40,464 nucleotides of DNA from Bacteroidales bacterium. Its GTDB lineage: Bacteria; Bacteroidota; Bacteroidia; Bacteroidales; UBA932. The position numbers and the translations under genes are program-made. A model generated the notes under the pieces. That model was not told the DNA's origin, searched no databases, and saw only the letters and a list, made by a program, of their open reading frames with translations. The stretch covers positions 1-40,464 of the forward strand of contig JAFSPR010000046.1 in NCBI GenBank assembly GCA_017451395.1. Reading direction: 5' to 3'. Shown here piece by piece: positions 1 through 6,232 of the stretch (positions within the stretch are counted from its first letter, which is position 1; each line of letters begins with the position of its first letter).

Positions 1-146
1 CCACTGTGGGCGGTCTCATCGTAGCTATGATTCTCCAGATCTTCTACAACTACATCATCGCAAAGATTGACGCTCTGTCCATCGACATGGAAGACTCTTC
101 CATCCGCTTCGTGGACACCATGGTTAAGTTCAACAACAAGAAGTAA
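1..146 (+). CDS. exbB: ExbB/TolQ/MotA-type proton channel subunit, 3' end only
   Basis: Only the last 48 codons are visible, in frame from base 3. The peptide contains a hydrophobic stretch (GGLIVAMILQIFYNYIIAKI) followed by a polar tail ending in NNKK. This fits the last membrane helix and cytoplasmic tail of a MotA/TolQ/ExbB channel protein. The assignment rests mainly on context: two ExbD genes follow in the same operon, and the Bacteroidales order ExbB - small four-helix protein - ExbD - ExbD is common. The product would form the proton channel that energises TonB in the inner membrane. The start lies outside the window. Confidence 0.8.
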   Translation, partial: TVGGLIVAMILQIFYNYIIAKIDALSIDMEDSSIRFVDTMVKFNNKK

Positions 147-173
147 GTCAAAACCCTTTAAACACCAGTTAAA

Positions 174-620
174 ATGAACCAGAAATACGCTAAAATAATC
201 AAGATTGTTCTCTGGGTCCTCATGGTCCTGAGCGTCGGCGTCCTGGTCTGGGGGTTCTTGACAGGATTTGAAGCCAATGACGGTGCCGCCACCAACGTAC
301 TCCTGTACTGGGCATACATCGTTCTGGGCCTCGCTCTTGCTTCCGTCGTCTGCTTGGGCCTGTACATTACGGCCACTACCAATCCCAAGGGTCTTGTTAA
401 AATCGGAATCGCCCTGGTTGCCGCCGCCGTTCTTTTCGGCATCTGCTACCTCCTTGCTTCCGGTGCACCCGCTGTGGGATACTCCGGTGCCAAACTGCCC
501 AGCGCCACTGAACTCAAGATGACCGACACCATCCTCAACCTCGCTTACCTTGTTGGCGGAGCAGCTATCCTCGCCATCATCTGCGGCGAAGTCCTGATGG
601 CCATTCGCAACAAAAAGTAA
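174..620 (+). CDS. Four-helix membrane protein of the ExbB-ExbD operon
   Basis: This 148-residue protein has four clear hydrophobic segments (about residues 8-29, 43-67, 74-96 and 121-142) with short polar loops and a basic RNKK tail. I know no catalytic motif for it. It lies 27 bp after the ExbB-like gene and 8 bp before the first ExbD gene, so it is almost certainly co-transcribed with them. Proteins of this size and topology are a usual companion of ExbB/ExbD in Bacteroidales, so a role in assembling or tuning the proton channel is inferred from position only. The overlapping ORFs on both strands are shadows. Confidence 0.8.
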   Translation: MNQKYAKIIKIVLWVLMVLSVGVLVWGFLTGFEANDGAATNVLLYWAYIVLGLALASVVCLGLYITATTNPKGLVKIGIALVAAAVLFGICYLLASGAPAVGYSGAKLPSATELKMTDTILNLAYLVGGAAILAIICGEVLMAIRNKK

Positions 621-628
621 CGTAAACC

Positions 629-1195
629 ATGGCAAGAAGAAAATTTGAAGCAATCGGTTCCACGGCAGATATCGCGTTCCTGCTCCTGTGCTACTTCCTC
701 ATGACCACAACCATGGGAGATCAGTCAGGTCTGCAGCGCCGCCTTCCTCCTATCCCTGACAAAGAACAGGCTCAGGACCAGAAGGTGAACCGCCGTAACA
801 TCATCATCGTCAGAATCAATTCTGCCGATAAACTGTTTGCCGGTAGCGAAGCCATGGACATCTCAATGCTGAAAGACAAGATCAAGGAGTTCCTCACCAA
901 CCCCGCCAATGACCCCAACCTTCCTGAAAAGGAACCCAAGGAAATCGAAGGCAAAACCTACAACGTTTCCAAGGGCGTCATTTCCCTGCAGAACGACCGC
1001 GGTACCAGTTACCAGGCCTACATCGCAGTACAGAACGAGTTGGTTAAAGCCGTCAACGAACTGAGAGACGAGTTCGCCTACAGGGAATTCGGCAAGAAGT
1101 TCTCCCGCCTCTCCGAGGAACAGCAGGATATAGTAAAGAAGGCCGTACCTCAGAATATTTCTGAAGCAGAGCCTAAGGATACCGGTAAAAAATAG
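629..1195 (+). CDS. exbD: ExbD-family biopolymer transport protein (first copy)
   Basis: The 188-residue product begins with a short cytoplasmic segment, then one membrane helix (about residues 12-28, ADIAFLLLCYFLMTTT) containing the conserved Asp that in ExbD/TolR carries protons. A periplasmic domain follows. The family pattern 'x-D-I-AFLLLCYFL-TT' is clear. The periplasmic part is longer than in E. coli ExbD and carries an inserted charged segment (about residues 90-115). Together with the second ExbD copy it should form the rod that couples proton flow through ExbB to TonB. It lies 8 bp after the four-helix gene and 12 bp before the next exbD. Confidence 0.92.
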   Translation: MARRKFEAIGSTADIAFLLLCYFLMTTTMGDQSGLQRRLPPIPDKEQAQDQKVNRRNIIIVRINSADKLFAGSEAMDISMLKDKIKEFLTNPANDPNLPEKEPKEIEGKTYNVSKGVISLQNDRGTSYQAYIAVQNELVKAVNELRDEFAYREFGKKFSRLSEEQQDIVKKAVPQNISEAEPKDTGKK

Positions 1196-1207
1196 GAGGT
1201 AAAAGTT

Positions 1208-1681
1208 ATGTCAAAATTCGGAAGTTCCAGTAATAAGAAGGAAGTCCCCCAGGCATCGTCCAACTCCCTCTCCGATATCGTGTTCATGCTCCTGTTCTTC
1301 TTCATGGTTACCACCCAGATGAGGGAAACCGAGCAAAAGGTGAAAGTCACCATGCCCGTTGCCTCAGAGGTAGCCAAACTGGAGAGAAAAGACCTGAGCG
1401 CCAATATCAACATCGGTAGCCCCACCCTGCAGTATCAGGCAATGTACGGTACCGACGCCCGTATCCAGCTCAACGACTCTTTCAAGACAGTGTCCGACAT
1501 CCGTGACTTCATCGCTGCCGAGCGTGATGCTATGTCAGAGGCAGAAAGGTCTCTTATGACCGTCAACCTCAGGGTAGACCAGGATGTCCGTATGGGTATC
1601 GTTTCCGATGTAAAGCAGGAGTTGCGTCGCTGCTCCGCCCCAAAGATCATGTACGCCGCGCGTAAGCCGGCCAAAGACTAA
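1208..1681 (+). CDS. exbD: ExbD-family biopolymer transport protein (second copy)
   Basis: This is a 157-residue ExbD. The helix at about residues 20-38 (LSDIVFMLLFFFMVTTQM) keeps the proton-carrying Asp (D24). A periplasmic domain ends in a strand-turn pattern (LRVDQDVRMGIVSDVKQELR) typical of ExbD/TolR. The start is preceded by a good Shine-Dalgarno-like AGGAGGT. Paired, non-identical ExbD genes are usual in Bacteroidales. The gene is the last of its operon, and a hairpin with a T-rich tail follows 24 bp after the stop. Confidence 0.92.
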   Translation: MSKFGSSSNKKEVPQASSNSLSDIVFMLLFFFMVTTQMRETEQKVKVTMPVASEVAKLERKDLSANINIGSPTLQYQAMYGTDARIQLNDSFKTVSDIRDFIAAERDAMSEAERSLMTVNLRVDQDVRMGIVSDVKQELRRCSAPKIMYAARKPAKD

Positions 1682-1704
1682 GGGTCTTACATCGCTATTT
1701 TTAA

Positions 1705-1740
1705 CAGAGGGTGACCAAATGGCCACCCTCTGTTTTTGTT
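1705..1740 (+). terminator. Rho-independent terminator of the ExbD operon
   Basis: The arms CAGAGGGTGACC and GGCCACCCTCTG pair with one mismatch around an AAAT loop, and a T-rich tract (TGTTTTTGTTTT) follows. It lies between the plus-strand ExbD gene and the convergent higA gene, so it may also slow transcription coming from the other side. Confidence 0.85.
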
Positions 1741-1744
1741 TTCG

Positions 1745-2110
1745 TCACACCCCCAGGACAACGGAAGGAGGGATATCGAGGACCGTTGAAATCTTTCTGG
1801 CCTGTTTGAGCGTGGGTTCTGACTTTCCGGCAAGAATTTCGCTGATCTTGGATTGGTTCATGCCCAGAAGGGACGACAGGGCAGCCTGAGACAAACCCAT
1901 CTCATACATTTTGAGTTTCAACACTTCTGTCAGAGAAGGAGTACTTATTGGATAATGAATATCCTCATATTCTTCAACAAGGTCACTGAGCAGCGCTAAT
2001 TCAACAACGTTCTTATCATTGGCCGGCATGCCGTCATCAACAATCTTAAGGAGCTCCTCAATTCTTAGCATAACAGCATCATACTGCTCTAACGAATCAA
2101 TCTTTGCCAT
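1745..2110 (-). CDS. higA: HigA-type antitoxin, XRE-family HTH protein
   Basis: The 121-residue protein has an N-terminal helical half rich in Asp and Glu, which in this family binds the toxin. A C-terminal helix-turn-helix of the Cro/XRE type follows (about residues 60-118; MGLSQAALSSLLGMNQSKIS is the core). It starts 2 bp after the stop of the upstream toxin gene. The toxin-first order is that of higBA systems. HigA normally neutralises HigB and represses the shared promoter. Codon use is more AT-rich than in flanking genes, suggesting acquisition by transfer. Confidence 0.85.
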   Translation of the reverse strand: MAKIDSLEQYDAVMLRIEELLKIVDDGMPANDKNVVELALLSDLVEEYEDIHYPISTPSLTEVLKLKMYEMGLSQAALSSLLGMNQSKISEILAGKSEPTLKQARKISTVLDIPPSVVLGV

Positions 2111-2112
2111 AG

Positions 2113-2415
2113 TCAGATTTGTTTTATCATTTCTTCAGTCAGACGGTCATATTCGCTGTGCGTTCCGATGAAACGCACAAAGACTCGTTTCAGGTCATAT
2201 TGAACGATTGCAACAAGACGGTAATCGTTTCCCTTTATATTAAAAACTACACGCTTGTTCCCAACATTATCTGCAGACCCGAATGCCCGTCTCAGGTCAG
2301 AGAAATTGTTCCATTCCAATTGTTTTACCTTCTTATACCAAACTTCCAACGCTACTTTGGCATCGGCGTGCTTGGTATAATACTCCACAAGTGCTCTTTT
2401 ACTTATCACTCTCAT
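2113..2415 (-). CDS. higB: HigB-type toxin, RelE-like mRNA interferase
   Basis: The product is a 100-residue basic protein (MRVISKRALVEYYTKHADAK...). Its features are those of the HigB_toxin family: the start pattern, an aromatic and basic central part (W..FSDLR..FGSADNVGNKRVVFNIKGN.YRLV), and the end VRFIGTHSEYDRL. Such toxins cut mRNA at the ribosome. The open frame continues 27 codons further upstream, but that start would lie beyond a TATATTTG promoter box at 2425-2432. The Met at 2415 also gives the usual family length, so I place the start there. It is followed directly by higA. Confidence 0.85.
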   Translation of the reverse strand: MRVISKRALVEYYTKHADAKVALEVWYKKVKQLEWNNFSDLRRAFGSADNVGNKRVVFNIKGNDYRLVAIVQYDLKRVFVRFIGTHSEYDRLTEEMIKQI

Positions 2416-2424
2416 TCGTTTTCG

Positions 2425-2432
2425 CAAATATA
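2425..2432 (-). promoter_or_regulatory. TAnnTTTG -7 box of higBA
   Basis: Read on the minus strand, this is TATATTTG, a perfect match to the Bacteroidetes -7 consensus. It ends 9 bases before the chosen higB start, leaving a very short leader. It falls inside the longer open frame, which argues for the downstream start. I see no clear -33 TTTG. Confidence 0.6.
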
Positions 2433-2672
2433 GATAATTTTTCTGAAATTTAGAAACTAATACTGGTGTCTTTTTCAAAATTATCATGTTTATCACCTAA
2501 AATAAGAAGTAATTGTGTATTTTTTGTCCCAATAAAAACGGCCTCAGAAGGGATTGCAGTAGGGTTTTTAGGATATAACAGTTTGACACAACCAGACAAT
2601 TAACTAAATCTCAGGGACTTACCGAGGGACGAAATAAGCACAGCCATTTTTCATTATCTCTATGGGCAAATC

Positions 2673-2680
2673 TATTTTTG
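2673..2680 (+). promoter_or_regulatory. TAnnTTTG -7 box of the small HTH gene
   Basis: TATTTTTG matches the Bacteroidetes -7 consensus 21 bases before the ATG at 2702. A TTG codon inside this box opens the frame further upstream, but it cannot be the start if the promoter is real. The 240 bp between the higB promoter and this box hold nothing else I recognise. Confidence 0.5.
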
Positions 2681-2701
2681 CGGCCAAAATTTTCCGCAAA
2701 A

Positions 2702-3190
2702 ATGAACAATTCCCAAACTAAAAAAATGCTTGAAAATCTGCGCCTTTTCCGCAGCAGATACTACTTCGCAGGTCTTATCCTCACAATTCTTCTGAAAGAT
2801 ATAGATTCAGGTGTTCTTGTGATCCCGAAAAATTTGATGAATATCTATTCTGCCCTATGCGTCCGGCGCTTTGGCAGTTACCGGAGTACTGGACATCTCC
2901 AAAGAGAGCTGGACAAGCAAATGGACGGCATCCTTGGAGCACTAAAAAATGACTTCCCGTACCTGATCAAAGAGGATATCGCAATCTTCTGCTACAGTGC
3001 AGCAGGTTTTCCGGATTATCTGACCGCCAGGTTCTCAAACCAGAGTTCCGGTAAAAGAGTAAGCGCAAGAAGGAGCCAGCTCATCCAGCTTCTCAAAAAC
3101 ACGGACCGTGACAAACGGGAGATTTATCTGGCAATGCTGTCAACAACTCCCGCGGACAACCAGCGTAGGTGGAATCAGGATCTGGCGTGA
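2702..3190 (+). CDS. Small HTH-containing protein, possible remnant
   Basis: This 162-residue protein is helix-rich. Its C-terminal half (about residues 90-150; EDIAIFCYSAAGF...ARRSQLIQLL) resembles the sigma-70-region-4/LuxR-like HTH at the end of long Bacteroidales TPR-transmembrane regulators. The HTH core looks degenerate (SNQSSGKRVSARRSQ). The TPR and membrane parts expected of such regulators are absent. The last 17 codons overlap the 3' end of the convergent lacI gene by 51 bp, suggesting either a truncated gene fused to new downstream sequence or an N-terminally deleted copy. Base composition is AT-rich like higBA. Function is unknown; the HTH similarity is from memory only. Confidence 0.5.
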   Translation: MNNSQTKKMLENLRLFRSRYYFAGLILTILLKDIDSGVLVIPKNLMNIYSALCVRRFGSYRSTGHLQRELDKQMDGILGALKNDFPYLIKEDIAIFCYSAAGFPDYLTARFSNQSSGKRVSARRSQLIQLLKNTDRDKREIYLAMLSTTPADNQRRWNQDLA

Positions 3191-4153
3191 GGGCGGATCC
3201 GGACGGCCGGCACGGCGGGCATCCATAATCTCGAAGAGAGTGTCCACGGCAATCTGGCCCGCTTCCCTCAGCGGCTGCTCCACCCTTGTGACGGCCGGAT
3301 CCATAAAATCCAGGAAGCCGTTGTTGTCATATGAGATAATGCCCACATCCTTCCCGGGCCTGAGTCCAAGACGCCTCAGCGAATCAATTGCCCCAAGGAG
3401 GATAGTTGAACTGAAAGCAAATATGGCGTCAAACTGTTTCTGAGCGCCGGAAAAGGCGCTGAGCACCTCCCTCTTGCCATTTTCCACGGAAAAAGCGTCA
3501 CCTACCACGCTGAACGCCACGCCGTGAACGCCTATCGCATCCTTGAATCCCCTCACACGTTCCCTGTTGGGCATTGAATCCGGCACACCCTGGATGGCCA
3601 GGATGCTTTTATACCCCTTACCAAGAAGGTACTCCGTAGCCATTCTGGCTCCGGCATAATTGTCCGTACAGACGTATGACAGGGAGGTGCTCTTGAAATG
3701 ACGGTCTATGAGGACCAGGGGAATCTGGGAGGAAACCTGCTCGTGGAATTCCGGCGTTGAAGATGCCGGGATGCAGATGATACCGTCTACGCTCCGGCTC
3801 ATAAACATCCGGAGTTCCTGGACCTCGTCCTTTCCGGACTCACGGGAATCGGCCAGAAGCGTATGATATCCCTTTGCATTGAGTATACCTATTATTATAC
3901 CTGAGAGCGTCGCGAAGAAAGGATTATCCACGGACGGGATAAGAAGGCCGATGGTCTTTGACTGCTGGGTCCTCAGGGTCTGGGCAATGAGGTTTGGCTG
4001 ATAATTGAGCCTTTCGGCCTCTGCCGTAATCTTTTCCTCCGCTTCCCTGCTGATCCTATATTTACGCGCCTTGCCCGAAAGCACCCTTGAAACCGTTGAT
4101 ACTGAGTATCCGGTTTGTTCCGAAACGGTAAAAAGTGTGTTTTTTTGGCCCAT
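3140..4153 (-). CDS. LacI-family transcriptional regulator of the ribose locus
   Basis: The 337-residue protein has an N-terminal LacI HTH (residues 7-30: LFTVSEQTGYSVSTVSRVLS) and a hinge region (YQPNLIAQTLRTQ). A periplasmic-binding-protein-like sugar domain follows (IGLLIPSVDNPFFATLSGI... to the end, including LVLIDRHF and VGIISYDNNGF). It is transcribed divergently from ribokinase across a 142-bp gap containing promoters on both strands and a palindrome. By family knowledge it should repress the locus and be released by a sugar ligand, most simply ribose or a ribose derivative. Its 3' end overlaps the small HTH gene tail to tail. Confidence 0.9.
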   Translation of the reverse strand: MGQKNTLFTVSEQTGYSVSTVSRVLSGKARKYRISREAEEKITAEAERLNYQPNLIAQTLRTQQSKTIGLLIPSVDNPFFATLSGIIIGILNAKGYHTLLADSRESGKDEVQELRMFMSRSVDGIICIPASSTPEFHEQVSSQIPLVLIDRHFKSTSLSYVCTDNYAGARMATEYLLGKGYKSILAIQGVPDSMPNRERVRGFKDAIGVHGVAFSVVGDAFSVENGKREVLSAFSGAQKQFDAIFAFSSTILLGAIDSLRRLGLRPGKDVGIISYDNNGFLDFMDPAVTRVEQPLREAGQIAVDTLFEIMDARRAGRPDPPSRQILIPPTLVVRGSC

Positions 4154-4170
4154 TTGTTAAAAATCCGCTC

Positions 4171-4178
4171 CAAATATA
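4171..4178 (-). promoter_or_regulatory. TAnnTTTG -7 box of the lacI-family gene
   Basis: TATATTTG on the minus strand lies 17 bases before the regulator's ATG. It is back to back with the ribokinase promoter about 55 bp away. Confidence 0.6.
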
Positions 4179-4232
4179 CACACTTTTATGCATTTTTTTG
4201 AAACATACCGAAACAACCTAAAGTTTTTTTAT

Positions 4233-4240
4233 TATATTTG
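4233..4240 (+). promoter_or_regulatory. TAnnTTTG -7 box of the ribokinase-to-esterase operon
   Basis: TATATTTG lies 55 bases upstream of the rbsK ATG. It should drive the long operon from rbsK through the esterase, because no other convincing promoter or terminator lies between those genes. Confidence 0.6.
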
Positions 4241-4258
4241 TTAAGGATAGCACAATCG

Positions 4259-4268
4259 TTTGCGCAAA
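4259..4268 (+). promoter_or_regulatory. Candidate LacI-type operator
   Basis: TTTGCGCAAA is a perfect 10-bp palindrome with the central CpG step typical of LacI/PurR-family operators. It starts about 18 bases after the rbsK -7 box, so a bound repressor would block the beginning of the transcript. Assignment to the adjacent regulator is inferred from position and symmetry. Confidence 0.4.
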
Positions 4269-4295
4269 ACTTGAGCACAAAATAACACTAAAGAT

Positions 4296-5195
4296 ATGAG
4301 CCAAAAATCCATTCTGGTCATAGGCAGCAGCAATACGGATATGACCGCAAAAACCGCGGAACTTCCCCGTCCCGGTGAAACCGTCCTGGGAGGCGTTTTC
4401 ACAATGGGCGCCGGCGGAAAAGGCGCAAACCAGGCCGTGGCCGCACAAAGGCTTGGCGGCAAGGTCAAGTTCATCTGCAAGGTGGGAAAGGATATGTTCG
4501 GAGACAATTCCATAGCCCAGTATGAAAAGGAAGGCCTTGACACATCCGGAATCCTCCGCTCCAATCTTCCTTCCGGAGTAGCCCTCATCTATGTGGATTC
4601 ACACGCGGAAAACTGCATAGTGGTGGCATCCGGCGCAAACGGAGACCTCACGGAAGAAGACATTGAAAAATCCCGCAAGGACCTTGAGAACTGTGACATC
4701 CTTCTCCTCCAACTGGAGAGTCCCATCCCTTCCGTCCTCAAGGCGGCAAAGATTGCGCACCAGGCAGGAAAGACCGTGGTCCTCAATCCCGCTCCCGCCT
4801 GCCCTCTCCCGGAAGAACTCTTCCGAAACATAGACCTTTTCATTCCCAATGAAACGGAACTTTCCACCTTCAGCGGAATCGAAGTGAAGGACGTGGAATC
4901 GGCAGAAAAGGCCGCGGCGGCAATGCAGGCAAAGGGCGTAGGGAAACTCATAGTCACTATGGGCAGCAAGGGCGCCCTCATCTGCGAAGGCGGCCCGTCT
5001 GTCTTTGTCCCCGCCCATAAAGTGAAGGCCGTAGACACCACCGCCGCCGGAGACACCTTCTGCGGGGCTCTCTGCGTAGCCATCTCCGAAGGCAAATCCC
5101 TCAAGGAGGCCGCAGAGTTCGCCTGCGCGGCATCGGCCCTTACAGTCCAGAAGATGGGAGCCCAGAACTCCATCCCTTTCCGTAAAGATTTATAA
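4296..5195 (+). CDS. rbsK: Ribokinase (PfkB family)
   Basis: The 299-residue protein shows the ribokinase signatures in order. They are an N-terminal substrate motif (VIGSSNTDM), the first PfkB signature with a glycine pair (GAGGKGANQAVAAQRLGG, about residues 39-56), an NPAPA stretch, a NETE motif, and the catalytic C-terminal signature DTTAAGDTFCGAL (about residues 247-259) whose Asp in AAGD is the base. It phosphorylates ribose at O5 to ribose-5-phosphate in the cytoplasm. The length is normal. It is the first gene of the operon controlled by the divergent LacI-type regulator and is followed 19 bp later by a sugar permease. Confidence 0.94.
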   Translation: MSQKSILVIGSSNTDMTAKTAELPRPGETVLGGVFTMGAGGKGANQAVAAQRLGGKVKFICKVGKDMFGDNSIAQYEKEGLDTSGILRSNLPSGVALIYVDSHAENCIVVASGANGDLTEEDIEKSRKDLENCDILLLQLESPIPSVLKAAKIAHQAGKTVVLNPAPACPLPEELFRNIDLFIPNETELSTFSGIEVKDVESAEKAAAAMQAKGVGKLIVTMGSKGALICEGGPSVFVPAHKVKAVDTTAAGDTFCGALCVAISEGKSLKEAAEFACAASALTVQKMGAQNSIPFRKDL

Positions 5196-5214
5196 TAATT
5201 AAAACAATAAGACT

Positions 5215-6228
5215 ATGTTTATCGTTGGCAGTTACTCACTCGCAGTCATTTTCTGCTTCATCACTATGCTTTGCTGGGGTTCCTGGGGCAACACCCAGAA
5301 ACTTGCCGCAAAAAACTGGCGTTATGAACTGTTCTACTGGGACTACGTGATCGGTATGGTCCTCTTCTCCCTGCTTCTTGCCTTCACCGCAGGAAGTATC
5401 GGCAGTGAAGGCCGTCCTTTCCTCCAGGACATTGCCCAGGCCAACTGGTCAAGTATCGGCTGGGTGCTCCTTGGCGCCGTGGTATTCAACGTTTCCAACA
5501 TACTCCTCAGCGCATCCACATCAATCGCGGGCCTGGCAGTCGCCTTCCCTCTGGGAGTTGGCATTGCCCTGGTCATGGGTGTTCTCAATAACCTCCTCCT
5601 CCATCCCGTCGCTGGCCAGAACACCGGCCTCCTGTGGCTTGGCGTAGCCCTTGTCGTTGCCGCCGTAGTCTGCAACGGCATCGCTTCCGGCAAGGTTTCC
5701 AACGAGCAGAGGGACCCCAAACAGAACCGCAAGGGCATCATCCTGGCAGTGCTTGCCGGTCTCATTATGTCCTTCTTCAGCGCACTTGTATATAATGGTG
5801 TAGACCTGGCCGATTTCCACAATCCCGCCGCAGGAAAACTCACCCCTTACACCGCAATGGTTATCTTCGCCCTGGGCGTGTTCCTGAGTAACTTCATCGT
5901 GAACACCATAGTGATGAAAAAGCCCTTCGTGGGAGAGCCCGTCACCTATGCCCAGTATTTCAAAGGCAACTTCAAAACCCACCTTGTGGGTATGCTCGGC
6001 GGCGCCATCTGGGCACTTGGTACATCCCTCAACTATATATCGGCCGGAGAGGCCGGCGCAGCCGTTTCCTACGCCCTCGGACAGGGTGCTCCCATGATCG
6101 CCGCCATCTGGGGCGTATTCATCTGGAAGGAATTCAAGGGCGCCTCAAAGCAGGTTTACTGGCTCCTTGGCATTATGTTCGCCCTGTTCATCGCCGGCCT
6201 TGCAAGTATTGTTGTAGCAGGAATGTAA
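5215..6228 (+). CDS. GRP-family sugar permease, probable ribose transporter
   Basis: This is a 337-residue integral membrane protein with about ten hydrophobic helices. The N-terminal motif CWGSWGNTQKL and C-terminal segments (GGAIWALGTSLNYISAG, ALGQGAPMIAAIWGVFIWKEF) are those of the glucose/ribose porter and RhaT-like part of the drug/metabolite transporter superfamily. Its place between ribokinase and SusC makes free ribose the most likely substrate, carried across the inner membrane by ion symport. It ends 4 bp before susC. Substrate specificity cannot be read from the sequence. Confidence 0.85.
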   Translation: MFIVGSYSLAVIFCFITMLCWGSWGNTQKLAAKNWRYELFYWDYVIGMVLFSLLLAFTAGSIGSEGRPFLQDIAQANWSSIGWVLLGAVVFNVSNILLSASTSIAGLAVAFPLGVGIALVMGVLNNLLLHPVAGQNTGLLWLGVALVVAAVVCNGIASGKVSNEQRDPKQNRKGIILAVLAGLIMSFFSALVYNGVDLADFHNPAAGKLTPYTAMVIFALGVFLSNFIVNTIVMKKPFVGEPVTYAQYFKGNFKTHLVGMLGGAIWALGTSLNYISAGEAGAAVSYALGQGAPMIAAIWGVFIWKEFKGASKQVYWLLGIMFALFIAGLASIVVAGM

Positions 6229-6232
6229 TTGT

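Noticed and set aside
2678-2701. Upstream TTG start for the small HTH gene
   Set aside because: The TTG is part of a TAnnTTTG promoter box, so it would not be transcribed as a start codon.
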